A stretch of DNA of 37,251 nt from positions 1 to 37,251 of the forward strand of contig JAKSBK010000189.1 in the NCBI GenBank assembly GCA_022361155.1, in the 5' to 3' direction. Positions 24,386 to 33,800 of this stretch are shown in pieces. Each line of letters starts with the position of its first letter. Position 1 is the first letter of the stretch. Under the pieces are notes generated by a model. The model was not told where the DNA came from. It did not search any database and saw only the letters and a list, made by a program, of their open reading frames with translations. Source of the stretch: Pseudomonadota bacterium. Lineage in GTDB: Bacteria > Myxococcota_A > Polyangia > Polyangiales > JAKSBK01. The translations under genes and the position numbers were made by a program.

Positions 24386-25756
24386 TCACAGCACGATCGA
24401 GAAAAAGAGGCGTGCGGCGCTGAAATAGACCACGAGGCCGATCACGTCGACCAGCGACGCTACGAACGGCGTCGACGACACCGCGGGATCACCACCCAGT
24501 CGCTTGATGGCCAAAGGCAGCAGCGAGCCCGTGAGCGACCCGATGCTCACGACGGCCAGAATGCTGGATGCGACCGTAACGCCCATGGTGAGCGCGTTCG
24601 CCGAGGCCATCAAGAAGTAGGCGCGAATGAAGCCGACAGCGGCCAGCAGCGCGCCGAGCATCAAGCCGATCGACAGCTCGCGCCACAGGATCCGCAGCCA
24701 GTCAGCTGGTCCGATCTCGTCGAGGGCCAGTGCGCGGATGATCAGGGAGGAGGACTGGGAGCCCGAATTGCCCCCCGAGGAGATGATCAGCGGGATGAAG
24801 ATGGCCAGGTCGAGCAGAACGGCGAGGTCGCCCTCGTAGGTCTCCATCACCGACGCGGTCAAGAGCTCACCCACGAAAAGCAGGGCCAGCCACGTAATAC
24901 GCTTGCGCACGAATTTGAGGATTCCGGTGTCGAGGTAGCGATCGCTGATGGGCTCGACAGCGCCCATCTTCTGTGCGTCCTCCGTGGCCTCCTCGATGAC
25001 CACGTCCACCACATCGTCGACCGTGACTACGCCGAGCATGCAGCCCCGGGCATCGACCACCGGCAACGCCGTGTAATCGTAACGCGCCATCGTGTTGGCC
25101 ACGTCTTCCTGGTCGGTCTCGGGCGCAACCGTGACCAGCTTCCTCGTCATGGCCTCCGAGATCCGCTGTCCCGGATCGGCCAGGATCAACTCCCTGAGCG
25201 ACAGTACCCCCGTCAGTCGCCCGTCCTGCGCGATCGCGTACACGTAGTAGAGCATTTCGACGTCTTGCTCGCGTCCGAGGCGGCGCAGCTCGTCAAGCGC
25301 GTCGCGTGCCCGCAGCTCGGAGGACAAGGCGACGTATTCGGTCGTCATGAGGCCGCCGGCGGTCTCCGGCTCGTGCGCGCTCAACGTCCTCAGGTCGCGG
25401 GCAACCTCTGGCTCGTTCAGGTCGAGATGGCTCAGGATCTCATCACGCAAGGGCGACGGCAGCTCCTGCACCACGTCGGCTCGGTCGTCAGGAGCCATCT
25501 CCACCATGAGATCGGCCGCGTGATCGGTGTGAAGGCCACCCAGAATGCCGCTCTGCAGCTCGTCGGGAAGCCGGTGCAGCACCTCGGCCGCCGTCTCGAC
25601 CGGCAGCTGCCGCATCAACGCCAGCGCCTGCTCGTCGCTCAGCTCGCCCAACACTTCGGCTACGTCTTCGGCATGCGCGCCAACGAGGATCCCTCGCAGA
25701 CGCGCAGGATCGCTCTCGAGCAAGGCGCGGATCTCGTCTTCGCTGGGGAGGCCCAT
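24386..25756 (-). CDS. mgtE: Magnesium transporter MgtE
   Basis: The protein is about 456 aa with the MgtE domain order. A cytosolic helical N domain (about 5-130; H-ADLMVEMAPDDRADVVQEL) is followed by two CBS domains (about 130-260; MTTEYVAL near 140 and YDYTALPVVDARG-MLGVVTVDDVVDVV near 225-250). The membrane part has five helices (about 275-456), starting with a plug-like segment and containing the pore motif PLIISSGGNSGSQSSSL. The channel takes up Mg2+ across the inner membrane, gated by Mg2+ binding to the N and CBS domains. ATG 25756 is used; GTG 25798 is an alternative. I saw no M-box riboswitch upstream. It diverges from the PLP-enzyme gene. Confidence 0.95.
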   Translation of the reverse strand: MGLPSEDEIRALLESDPARLRGILVGAHAEDVAEVLGELSDEQALALMRQLPVETAAEVLHRLPDELQSGILGGLHTDHAADLMVEMAPDDRADVVQELPSPLRDEILSHLDLNEPEVARDLRTLSAHEPETAGGLMTTEYVALSSELRARDALDELRRLGREQDVEMLYYVYAIAQDGRLTGVLSLRELILADPGQRISEAMTRKLVTVAPETDQEDVANTMARYDYTALPVVDARGCMLGVVTVDDVVDVVIEEATEDAQKMGAVEPISDRYLDTGILKFVRKRITWLALLFVGELLTASVMETYEGDLAVLLDLAIFIPLIISSGGNSGSQSSSLIIRALALDEIGPADWLRILWRELSIGLMLGALLAAVGFIRAYFLMASANALTMGVTVASSILAVVSIGSLTGSLLPLAIKRLGGDPAVSSTPFVASLVDVIGLVVYFSAARLFFSIVL

Positions 25757-25866
25757 AGGGCGGCTATTCTGCTCGAAAGTCGCCGGGAAGCCAGTCACGG
25801 TTTGGAGCCGGCATGGAGCCAGCCCTCGCTGCTGTGAAACGAGCGCGATGAAGGTAGGCTACGCGC

Positions 25867-27033
25867 ATGAATCCACGCTTTGCCCAAATCGAGACCCTCG
25901 CGCTTCATGCCGGGCAACCGCACGACCCTCAGACCGGAGCGGTGATACCCCCGATCTCGCTGTCCACGACCTTTGCCCAGGAGGCTCCGGGAAGGCACAA
26001 GGGCTTCGACTACTCGCGCAGCGACAACCCCACGCGCCGCATGCTCGAGCAGTGCGTGGCCGCGCTCGAGGGCGGGACGCATGCCCTGGCCTTCGCCTCC
26101 GGCTGCGCAGCCGCCGCAAGCGTGATGCAAACGCTCGAGCCTGGATCGCACGTGGTGGCCTGCGACGATGTCTACGGAGGCACATTTCGGCTGCTAGAGC
26201 ACGTCTTCCGCAACTACGGCATCGAGACGACCTGGGTCGACCTGACGAGCCTTGGCTCCCTGCACGATGCGCTGCGGCCCGAGACCCGCCTCGTCTGGAC
26301 CGAAACGCCGACCAACCCCCTGCTCAGGGTCGTAGACATCGCCGCCGTGAGCGCCGTGGCTCGAGCCCACGGGGCGCTGCTGTGTGTGGACAACACCTTT
26401 GCTACACCTGTGCTTCAGCGACCCCTGGCGCTAGGGGCCGACGTGGTCGTGCACTCCACGACCAAGTACCTGAACGGCCACAGCGATTCGGTAGGCGGAG
26501 TGGTGGTGACCCATGACGCGCAGCTGCACCAGCGGCTGCGGTTTCTGCAAAAGTCGCTCGGCGCCGTACCCTCTCCCTTTGACTGCTTCCTGGTCCTCAG
26601 GGGCCTCAAGACGCTGCCCGTTCGAATCGAGCGCCATTGCGGCAATGCCACGCGGCTGGCCCGTTGGCTGAGCGCGCAACCAGGCGTGGACAAGGTCATC
26701 TATCCGGGCCTCGCGGATCACCCCCAGCACACGCTTGCGGCCGAGCAGATGAAGGCGCCCGGGGGCATGCTGAGCTTCGTGCTGGGTGGAGGCCGAACCG
26801 CGGCCGACCGCCTTCTGGGGGCGCTCGAGCTGCTGGCGTGCGCGGAGAGCCTCGGCGGCGTCGAGTCCTTGATCGAGCACCCGGCAAGCATGACCCACGC
26901 TGGGCTCCCGCCTGCCCTTCGGGCGCGCTTGGGGATCGACGAAGGCCTGGTGCGGGTGTCGGTGGGCCTGGAGGCCGAAAGCGACTTGCGGGAAGATCTG
27001 CGGGCAGGCCTGGATCGCGCCCGCGAGCCATGA
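25867..27033 (+). CDS. Cystathionine gamma-synthase/lyase family PLP enzyme
   Basis: The protein is 388 aa of the Cys/Met-metabolism PLP family. Landmarks are H-GQPHDPQTGAVIPPI, the FDYSRSDNPTR phosphate-contact segment (Tyr 49, Arg 51), AFASGCAA, DDVYGGTFRLLE, WTETPTNP, VDNTFATP (Asp 175) and HSTTKYLNGHSD with the PLP Lys 200. The C terminus has ESLGGVESLIEHPASMTH and a VRVSVGLE end. Family members catalyse transsulfuration or direct sulfhydrylation between cysteine and homocysteine. Sequence alone does not separate MetB from MetC or gamma-lyase, so I give no symbol. A GAAGG lies before ATG 25867. The next gene follows 76 bp later on the same strand. Confidence 0.92.
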   Translation: MNPRFAQIETLALHAGQPHDPQTGAVIPPISLSTTFAQEAPGRHKGFDYSRSDNPTRRMLEQCVAALEGGTHALAFASGCAAAASVMQTLEPGSHVVACDDVYGGTFRLLEHVFRNYGIETTWVDLTSLGSLHDALRPETRLVWTETPTNPLLRVVDIAAVSAVARAHGALLCVDNTFATPVLQRPLALGADVVVHSTTKYLNGHSDSVGGVVVTHDAQLHQRLRFLQKSLGAVPSPFDCFLVLRGLKTLPVRIERHCGNATRLARWLSAQPGVDKVIYPGLADHPQHTLAAEQMKAPGGMLSFVLGGGRTAADRLLGALELLACAESLGGVESLIEHPASMTHAGLPPALRARLGIDEGLVRVSVGLEAESDLREDLRAGLDRAREP

Positions 27034-27109
27034 CCGCTGCGGGTCAAAGCCGCCAGGGGGGACTTCCGGTTGGTCTTTGCCGGCAAGCCTGCTATGGACA
27101 CGAGCCGCG

Positions 27110-28498
27110 ATGTCCGAAAACCCAACACACGTAGCGCTCTCCCCAGTGCCTCCCGCAGACGCTTGGTCCACGACCAGCTGGCGGCAACGAGTGGCCAAGC
27201 AGCAGCCCATGTATCCGGACGCCGAGGAGTTCGCTCGCTGTGTGCAGAAACTAAGCAGCAAACCTCCCCTGGTGGCACCAGGCGAGGTCGTGCGGCTGCG
27301 CCACAGGCTCGCAGAAGCCGCACGGGGCGAGCGTTTCGTGTTGCATGGTGGTGACTGCGCCGAGACGTTCGACGACTGCACGGCGGAGTCGCTCCAAGCC
27401 AGGCTCAAGATGCTGCTGCAAATGAGCCTGGTGCTGACTCATGCCACCCGGAGGCCGGTGCTGCGCATCGGCCGGCTGGCCGGCCAGTACGCAAAGCCGC
27501 GCAGCGCAGCCACCGAACAGCTCGCGGGTCAAGAACTGCCATCGTACCGGGGGGACTTGATCAACGGCCTGCAAGCCACGCCCCAGGCGCGCCGGCCCGA
27601 CCCAGAGCGCATCCTGCATGGATACCACCACGCTGCAGCGAGCTTGAACTACATCCGAGCTCTGATCGAAGGGGGCTTTGCAGACCTTCACGACCCGCGC
27701 CGGTGGGATCTGGCGTTTATCGAGCGCAGTCCGCGTAGGCAAACCTACAGGCGCATAGTCAACGCGATCATGGACGCCGTGGCGCTCATGGACACGGTCG
27801 GAGCGTCGACCGAAGCGCTCAAGCGCATCGAGATCTACACCTCCCATGAAGCGTTGCTGCTCCCGTACGAAGAGGCGCTGACGCGTGAGACCTCCGCGCA
27901 TGGCGTCATGAACCTGGGCGCCCACCTGCTGTGGGTGGGCTACCGTACCGGTGATCTGGATGGAGCCCACGTGGAGTACCTGCGCGGGCTAGGCAATCCC
28001 GTCGCGGTCAAAGTAGGACCCAAAATGCAACCCGAGCATGTGCTCGGCCTGCTCGAACGGCTCAATCCAGGGCGCGAAGCGGGTCGCATCACGCTCATCA
28101 GCCGCTTCGGTGCCGAGGGCGTGGCACAGCACTTGCCGGAGCTGATCCGGGCCGTGCGTACGACCGACCAACCTGTGCTGTGGAGCTGCGACCCCATGCA
28201 CGGCAACACGGAGACCGTCGCAGGCCGCAAGACCCGTCGCGTCGAAGCCATCTTCTCGGAGCTCGAGCAGACGTTCGCTCTGCACTGCCAGGCCGATTCG
28301 AGGCTCGGCGGAGTGCACTTCGAGATGACCGGAGAAAACGTCACCGAGTGCGTCGGCGGGGCAGTGCAAATCAGCGAGGAAGACCTCGGGCGTTCCTACG
28401 AAACCGCCTGCGATCCGAGGCTGAACCCAAGCCAAGCGCTGGAGGTGGCGTTTCTGATCGCTCAGACATTGCACGCCGAGTCGGAAGACCACGGATAG
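27110..28498 (+). CDS. Class II 3-deoxy-D-arabino-heptulosonate-7-phosphate synthase
   Basis: The protein is 462 aa, the size of plant/actinobacterial class II DAHP synthases and much longer than class I AroFGH. Motifs include [11 protein letters not shown] (metal-binding Cys), [69 protein letters not shown] (metal His) and [16 protein letters not shown]. It condenses PEP with erythrose-4-phosphate, the first step of the shikimate pathway to aromatic amino acids. I use ATG 27110, because residues before it do not look conserved. It may be co-transcribed with the upstream PLP enzyme. Confidence 0.95.
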   Translation: [462 protein letters not shown]

Positions 28499-28532
28499 CA
28501 AGCGCGGTGGCGGTTTTTCTCCGGGCGCGCCA

Positions 28533-28560
28533 GCGATCGCATCCAACCTGCGCGGCCGGT
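28533..28560. repeat. Second intergenic repeat, left half
   Basis: This stretch begins GCGATCGCATCCAACCTGCG and ends GCGGCCGGT. It matches 18474-18507 except for a 5-nt gap and one change. It lies at the 3' end of the Cys-periodic gene. Confidence 0.6.
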
Positions 28561-29000
28561 CAGTCGTCGGGGCAGCTGCGGTTGCACACCAGCAAGCCGC
28601 CGCCGCAGTCGCGAACCTGCCCGTCGCATTGCAGGTTGCAGTTGGCGCCGCCGCAATTGTAGGCAGTGCAGCGCGCACCGCCCAGGCATTGAAGCGTGCA
28701 ACTTCCTGGAGTGCGGCAGTCGAGCGAGCAGCTCTCGCCTGCGTTGCACCGTTGCAGGCAGTTGCCGGGACCGTGGCAGTCGATGTCGCAGTTCGCTTGG
28801 CTCCCGCAGTGCTGGACGCACGGTCCGGCAACTGCATTGCAGTCAAGGTTGCACTCGGAGCCGGCCGAGCAGTGCTGTTCCGCCTGGACCGCCTTCTCCG
28901 CGTTCAGGGGCCGCGCTCCTTGCGGGCGACGAGGGCTGTAGCTTACGGTCACGGGGTCGGAGAGCGCCAGATTCTCTCGGACGGGCTGGCAGGGGGCCAC
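28560..29000 (-). CDS. Cys-periodic repeat protein lacking a visible signal peptide
   Basis: The frame is about 146 aa. From about residue 43 it is a regular array with Cys pairs C-x3-C separated by five or six residues, about 20 Cys in total. The pairs alternate between C-[NDS]-[LI]-D-C and C-[VLT]-x-x-C types, giving a 20-residue double unit. Disulfide-rich arrays like this are normally exported, but the N-terminal 42 residues have no hydrophobic core. The only starts are GTG 29000 or GTG 28952, both without a ribosome binding site. The 5' coding end coincides with the right half of an intergenic repeat (28967-28986). The gene may have lost its signal sequence. I do not recognise the family. 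Confidence 0.5.
   Translation of the reverse strand: MAPCQPVRENLALSDPVTVSYSPRRPQGARPLNAEKAVQAEQHCSAGSECNLDCNAVAGPCVQHCGSQANCDIDCHGPGNCLQRCNAGESCSLDCRTPGSCTLQCLGGARCTAYNCGGANCNLQCDGQVRDCGGGLLVCNRSCPDD
28967..28986. repeat. Second intergenic repeat, right half
   Basis: CCAGATTCTCTCGGACGGGC matches 18514-18533 (or within 1-2 nt) at 18 of 20 positions. It lies inside the annotated 5' end of the Cys-periodic gene, so one of the two annotations is probably displaced. Confidence 0.5.
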
Positions 29001-29049
29001 GCGATTGAGCTACCCTCTTGGCCATCTGTATGTCGCGGGCGGCAGTTCC

Positions 29050-30858
29050 ATGAACGATTCTGGAGGCTATGGCGTGCGTTCGTTCTGGATAGCGGGCTAC
29101 ACGTTGCTTGGTTGTTTGATCGCTTCGTCCGGCCTGGCGCAATCCTCGGCTACGCTAAACCGCTTCAGTGCCGCGGAGACACCGGAGGATGATTTCCACC
29201 TGAGCCGGCCGAGCGCGCTGGGCGATCCCGGTTTGGGTGTCCAGGTACACGTGGACTACGCGAACGACCCGCTCGTTGTCGAAGCCAACCTCGGCGACCC
29301 CAGCAGCGAGATCGCGCGCGTCGTGGAGCACCAGCTCAACGGGACCTTGGGTATCAGCTTGGGTGTCCTGGACCGGTTGGTGCTGTCGGTGGGTCTACCG
29401 GTGGTGTTTGTGCAGCGCGGCGATGCGGTTGGCGATTTGGCTGCGCTCGGCGTGCAGCTCGCGGCGGACGGTGAAGGTCTGGCCGACGCATACGCGGGCC
29501 TGCGCGTGCGACTCGCGGGGGAGGCGCAGGACGCTGCTGCCCTCGCGCTGCAGGTCGTGGCGACTTTCCCGAGCGCTGGCGAGCAGCGCCTGCGCGGCGA
29601 TGAGGGCGTTTCGTTGGCGCCGGAGCTGCTGCTGGAGCTGCGGCCCGGTCCCGCGCGCATGGTGCTCAATGTGGGTGGCCGTATTCGCAAGAACGCGTCG
29701 GATCCGAGCAGCAACATGTTGTTCTCGGACGAGCTGAGCTTCGGACTGGGCTTCGGCGTGCCGATGTTCGGCAAGGCCGTGGATCGCGAAACGCATCTAG
29801 ACCTGGTCGCGCAGATCTACGGAAGCACTCAGCTCGAAGAGAGCTTTGGCCGGGAGACCACGGCGCTCGAGGCGGTCTTCGGGTTGAAGTACCAGCATGC
29901 TTCGGGTGTGACCTTGGGTGCCGTTGCCGGGCCCGGGCTCAGCCGCGGCCTCGGCTCTCCCGACGTGCGCGTGGTAGGCCAACTGGGTTATCGCTTGCCT
30001 CGCAAGGCCCCCCCGCCGCCGGAGCCTGTGGAGCCGCCGGCTCCCCCTGTCGTTGACAGCGACGGCGACGGTATCATGGACCCGGACGACAAGTGTGCGG
30101 CGGTGCCGGAGAACGTCAACGGTCTCGAGGACGACGACGGTTGTCCCGACGAGTACGGGGACCAGGACGGCGACGGCATCAGAGACAATCTCGACAAGTG
30201 CGTGGACCAATCGGAGGACAAAGACGGTTTCGAGGACAGCGACGGCTGTCCCGAGCCGGACAACGACGGCGACGGAGTGCTGGATCAGGCCGACACCTGT
30301 CCAGATAAGCCAGGCCCGGTCGAAAACCGTGGCTGTCCGGACAGGGACCGGGACGGCGACAGCGTAGTCGACAGGCTCGATAACTGCCCGGACGAGCCCG
30401 GCACCGTGGAAAACCACGGCTGTCGGGCGAGGCAACGGGTGCGGCTCCGAGCCGAGCGGCTGGAGATCCTGGAGCGGGTGTACTTCCGAACCAACCGCGC
30501 TGCGGTTCGGCCGCGCAGCTTCCCGCTGCTGCGCAACGTGGCACGGGTGCTCAACAACCACCCGGAGATTACCCGCGTGCGTGTGGAAGGACACACCGAT
30601 TCGCGGGGCCGCTACGAGTACAACCTCGACCTGTCCCTTCGCCGGGCCCAAGCGGTCGTCGACTTCTTGACCAGGCGCGGCTCGGTCGATCCATCGCGGC
30701 TCGAGATCAAGGGCTATGGGCCCGATCGGCCGGTCATCCCGGGCGCGCGAACCCTCTCGGAGCACGCGCAAAACCGCCGCGTGGAGTTCACGATCGTCGA
30801 GACGACTGCGGGTGTCCCGCAAGCCAAGGCCCGCCCCCATAGCGGCATCATCGAGTGA
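29050..30858 (+). CDS. OmpA-family outer-membrane protein with TSP3 calcium repeats
   Basis: The protein is 602 aa. A signal peptide (helix about residues 10-30, ending SSGLAQ) leads into about 300 residues that read like outer-membrane beta strands. A Pro-rich hinge follows (KAPPPPEP), then thrombospondin type-3 repeats (about 336-458; DSDGDGIMDPDDKC and NDGDGVLDQADTCPD units with paired Cys). The C-terminal OmpA domain (about 470-590) has the VYFRTN start and the peptidoglycan-binding VRVEGHTDSRG-YEYNLDLSLRRAQAVVDFL and NRRVEFTI motifs. It would tie the outer membrane to peptidoglycan and bind Ca2+. Start ATG 29050 sits 9 codons before the hydrophobic core. The stop TGA overlaps a GTG in the frame of the next gene. 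Confidence 0.93.
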   Translation: MNDSGGYGVRSFWIAGYTLLGCLIASSGLAQSSATLNRFSAAETPEDDFHLSRPSALGDPGLGVQVHVDYANDPLVVEANLGDPSSEIARVVEHQLNGTLGISLGVLDRLVLSVGLPVVFVQRGDAVGDLAALGVQLAADGEGLADAYAGLRVRLAGEAQDAAALALQVVATFPSAGEQRLRGDEGVSLAPELLLELRPGPARMVLNVGGRIRKNASDPSSNMLFSDELSFGLGFGVPMFGKAVDRETHLDLVAQIYGSTQLEESFGRETTALEAVFGLKYQHASGVTLGAVAGPGLSRGLGSPDVRVVGQLGYRLPRKAPPPPEPVEPPAPPVVDSDGDGIMDPDDKCAAVPENVNGLEDDDGCPDEYGDQDGDGIRDNLDKCVDQSEDKDGFEDSDGCPEPDNDGDGVLDQADTCPDKPGPVENRGCPDRDRDGDSVVDRLDNCPDEPGTVENHGCRARQRVRLRAERLEILERVYFRTNRAAVRPRSFPLLRNVARVLNNHPEITRVRVEGHTDSRGRYEYNLDLSLRRAQAVVDFLTRRGSVDPSRLEIKGYGPDRPVIPGARTLSEHAQNRRVEFTIVETTAGVPQAKARPHSGIIE

Positions 30859-30866
30859 GGCGCCTC

Positions 30867-33800
30867 ATGGACACACACGGACAAGCCCGCATCGGTCACC
30901 AGCCTTCGGGCCAATCGCCCCATCCGCCCGCGCAACCGGCCGCGTTCTCGTCTCCCGTCTCCCGTCTCCCCTCTCCCACCTCCCGTCTCCCCTCTCCCGC
31001 CTCCCGTTTCCCGTCTCGTGCCGGCCGCCCGGGCCACTCGCGTCTCAGCTCGGGCTGCGTTCTGAGCTTGGTAGCCGGCGCATTCGCGCTCTCGAGTGTC
31101 CGGGCGAGCGGGCAGACGGCCTGTCTGCCGAGCGCTGCCGACCAGACGGTCACATCGCGAGCCGTGCTCAACACGTACTACCCAGGGCCCGAGGCCGGTC
31201 TTGGCGACACCGCGGCGGGCAGCCGGAGCATTGCCGTGGACGCGTCGGCCATGGCAGGTGGTCCCGCGCTCGGTGCCGGCGACCTGGTCCTGATCGTCCA
31301 GATCCAGGGTGCCGAGATCCAGACGGGCGGCGAAGCCATGGTGGGCGGCGCCTACGGCGACGGCCCCGGCGGTTCGGACCGGGCCGGCGTGCTCGACAAC
31401 GCCGAGGCCATCGCGGGCGACTACGAGTTCAACGTAGCGGACGGGCCCGTCATGGCAGGGGTATTGCCGCTGCGCGAGCCGACCCGACATCGTTACGTGT
31501 CGCACGACGCCGTGGTCGACAACGGCGACGGCACGGGCCGCGGCTACCGTCGCTACCAGGTCGTGCGTGTTCCAAGGTTCAACAACCTCAGCATCGAACA
31601 ACCCGGCGGGGTGCTGACCGCCGAGCCCTGGAACGGGCGCACCGGCGGCATCGTGGCCGTGGACGTGAGCGGGACGCTGACGGTCAACGGAGCGATCGAC
31701 GTAACCGGTCTCGGGTTTCGCGGTGGCGCGCCGACCATTCCGCCGGGCATGGTCGGGACCGAAACGAACACGCCCACCGCAGCAGTCAAGGGGGAGGGCA
31801 ACGCAGGTTCGCCGAGCCGTCTGTGGAGCCGAGCGGGAGGGCTCGTGGTGGGCCCGGTCGCGCTGTTTGGCAGCTCGGAAGGTCAGGGCGCGCCTGGAAA
31901 CGCCGGGGGTACCGCAGCCATGGGCGCGAGCGATGCCGGCGGTGGCGGTGGCGGCGGGGCCGCCCCCGGTGGGCCCGGCGCTGTTGGTGTAGGCGTCGGA
32001 CCCGGACCGGATGCCGACCGCGCCCGCGGCGGCGAGGGCTACCAGGACGTGGACCGCATCTTGTTCGGGGGCGGTGGCGGCTCCGGCTCGCTCGACGACC
32101 CGGCCGTGCGCGAGGCCGTCAGCGGACAGGCCGGCGGCGGCATCATCTACCTGCGGGCGGTGAGCCTTACCGGCAGCGGTGTGATCAGCGCCGACGGGGA
32201 CGACGGCGGCCTTCAACCGCAGGAGGGCGGCGGCGGTGGCGGCGGCGGCGGAAGCCTCTTCGTTCACACCGAGAGCGAGGATCTGTTGGGGCTCACGATT
32301 CGCGCGACCGGCGGCGACGGCGGCTCTTCGCAGGAGCCCCTGGACGGCGGCGGTGGCGGCGGCGGCGGCGGGTTTGTGGTGCTCGCGCACCCCACGATGA
32401 GCATCATGGCGAGCATCGACGTGGGCGGCGGCATGGGCGGCAACGCGCCCGGTGGTTCCGGCGCTGGCGGCGGCGGCGGTTTCCAGCAGATAGGCGCGCC
32501 CCCGGTTTCGAGCTCCTGTCCGCCGCCTACGATCGCCATCGGTGCGCCGAGCGGCGTCGTTCAGCTGGAAGCCACCACGGCATCGGGCACCACGACCGGC
32601 GTGCCAGATGGCGCAAGCGTCAGCGTCACGGTCACGGGCCCGGGCGGTTACAGCGCCGGCTGCACGGCCGTGGTGACGGCGGGCGTCTGGTCGTGTCCCG
32701 CCGAGGCGATCGATGGCCTGGTTCCCGGTTCGGGCTACACCGCCAGCGCCACGGTAACCGCGGGCACGCTGACAGCCAGCGACAGCGCCGGTTTCGATGT
32801 GGTGCAGTGCCTGGCGTTGTCCGAGGGCGACCCGTGCACCACGCACGCCGGCGCCAGCGGAATCTGCCGCGGACCGGCTGCGACGCTGACCTGCTGCGCG
32901 GGCTGCTGGGACGGCTCGACCTGCCAGGCGGGGGACGCCGCGGCCGCCTGCGGTCAGGGCGGCGCCCTGTGTGCAGCGTGCGACGACGCGAACGAGTGCA
33001 CCGCGGACGCTTGCACGGCCGCGTCCTGCGCGAACACGGTCCGGCCCGCCGGCAGCAGCTGCAGTACGGGTGGCACGGTCTGCGATGGGCTTTCGGCGCC
33101 TGCCTGTGTGGCCTGCGTCGATGACGCGCCCGCGGGTGCGACCGACAGCGGTTGTGCCGCGGGGGCGCCCGTGTGCGACACCTCGGAGGTCGCGCCCGTA
33201 TGCGTCGGGTGTCTGGTGAATGGGGACTGCCCGAGCGGCATCTGCAGCGGCGGCGCGTGCGTGCCGTGTGCGGATACGGCTGCCGGCAGCGGCATCGATC
33301 AGGGCTGTGCCAGCGCACTCCCCGTTTGCGACGAGAGCGGCGCAGCGCCGGTATGCCGCGGATGCCTCGTGGATGGTCATTGCCCATCGGGGGCGGTTTG
33401 CGGTGCCGGGTTCGTCTGCACCATGGCGTGTACGAGCGACACCCATTGTGCGGCAAGCCCCGGCACGCCCGTATGCGATACGAGCGCCGGCCAGTGCGTG
33501 ACCTGCCTGGACGACATGACAGGCGCCTCGATCGATTCGGGCTGCGACGCTAGCGCGCCGCTCTGCGACACTTCCGGCGGCAGTCGCGTTTGCGTGGTCT
33601 GTCTAAACGACACGGTCGGCGGTCAAGACCTCGGCTGCTCCGCGGCCCAACCGGCATGCGATACGAGCGCTGCGAGCCATGCCTGCGTGCCATGCGAGGA
33701 CTCGGCTGCCGCGGGCTCCATCGACAACGGTTGCACTGCAGCCGCACCGGCCTGCAACACCGCGTTGCCGGCGGGTCCCGCATGCCGGCAGTGCGTGGTC

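Noticed and set aside
30714-33446. A 910-codon open frame on the minus strand opposite the giant surface protein
   Set aside because: It is the antisense shadow of very GC-rich Gly/Asp codons: low-complexity Arg/Ala/His content, no domain, no start signal.
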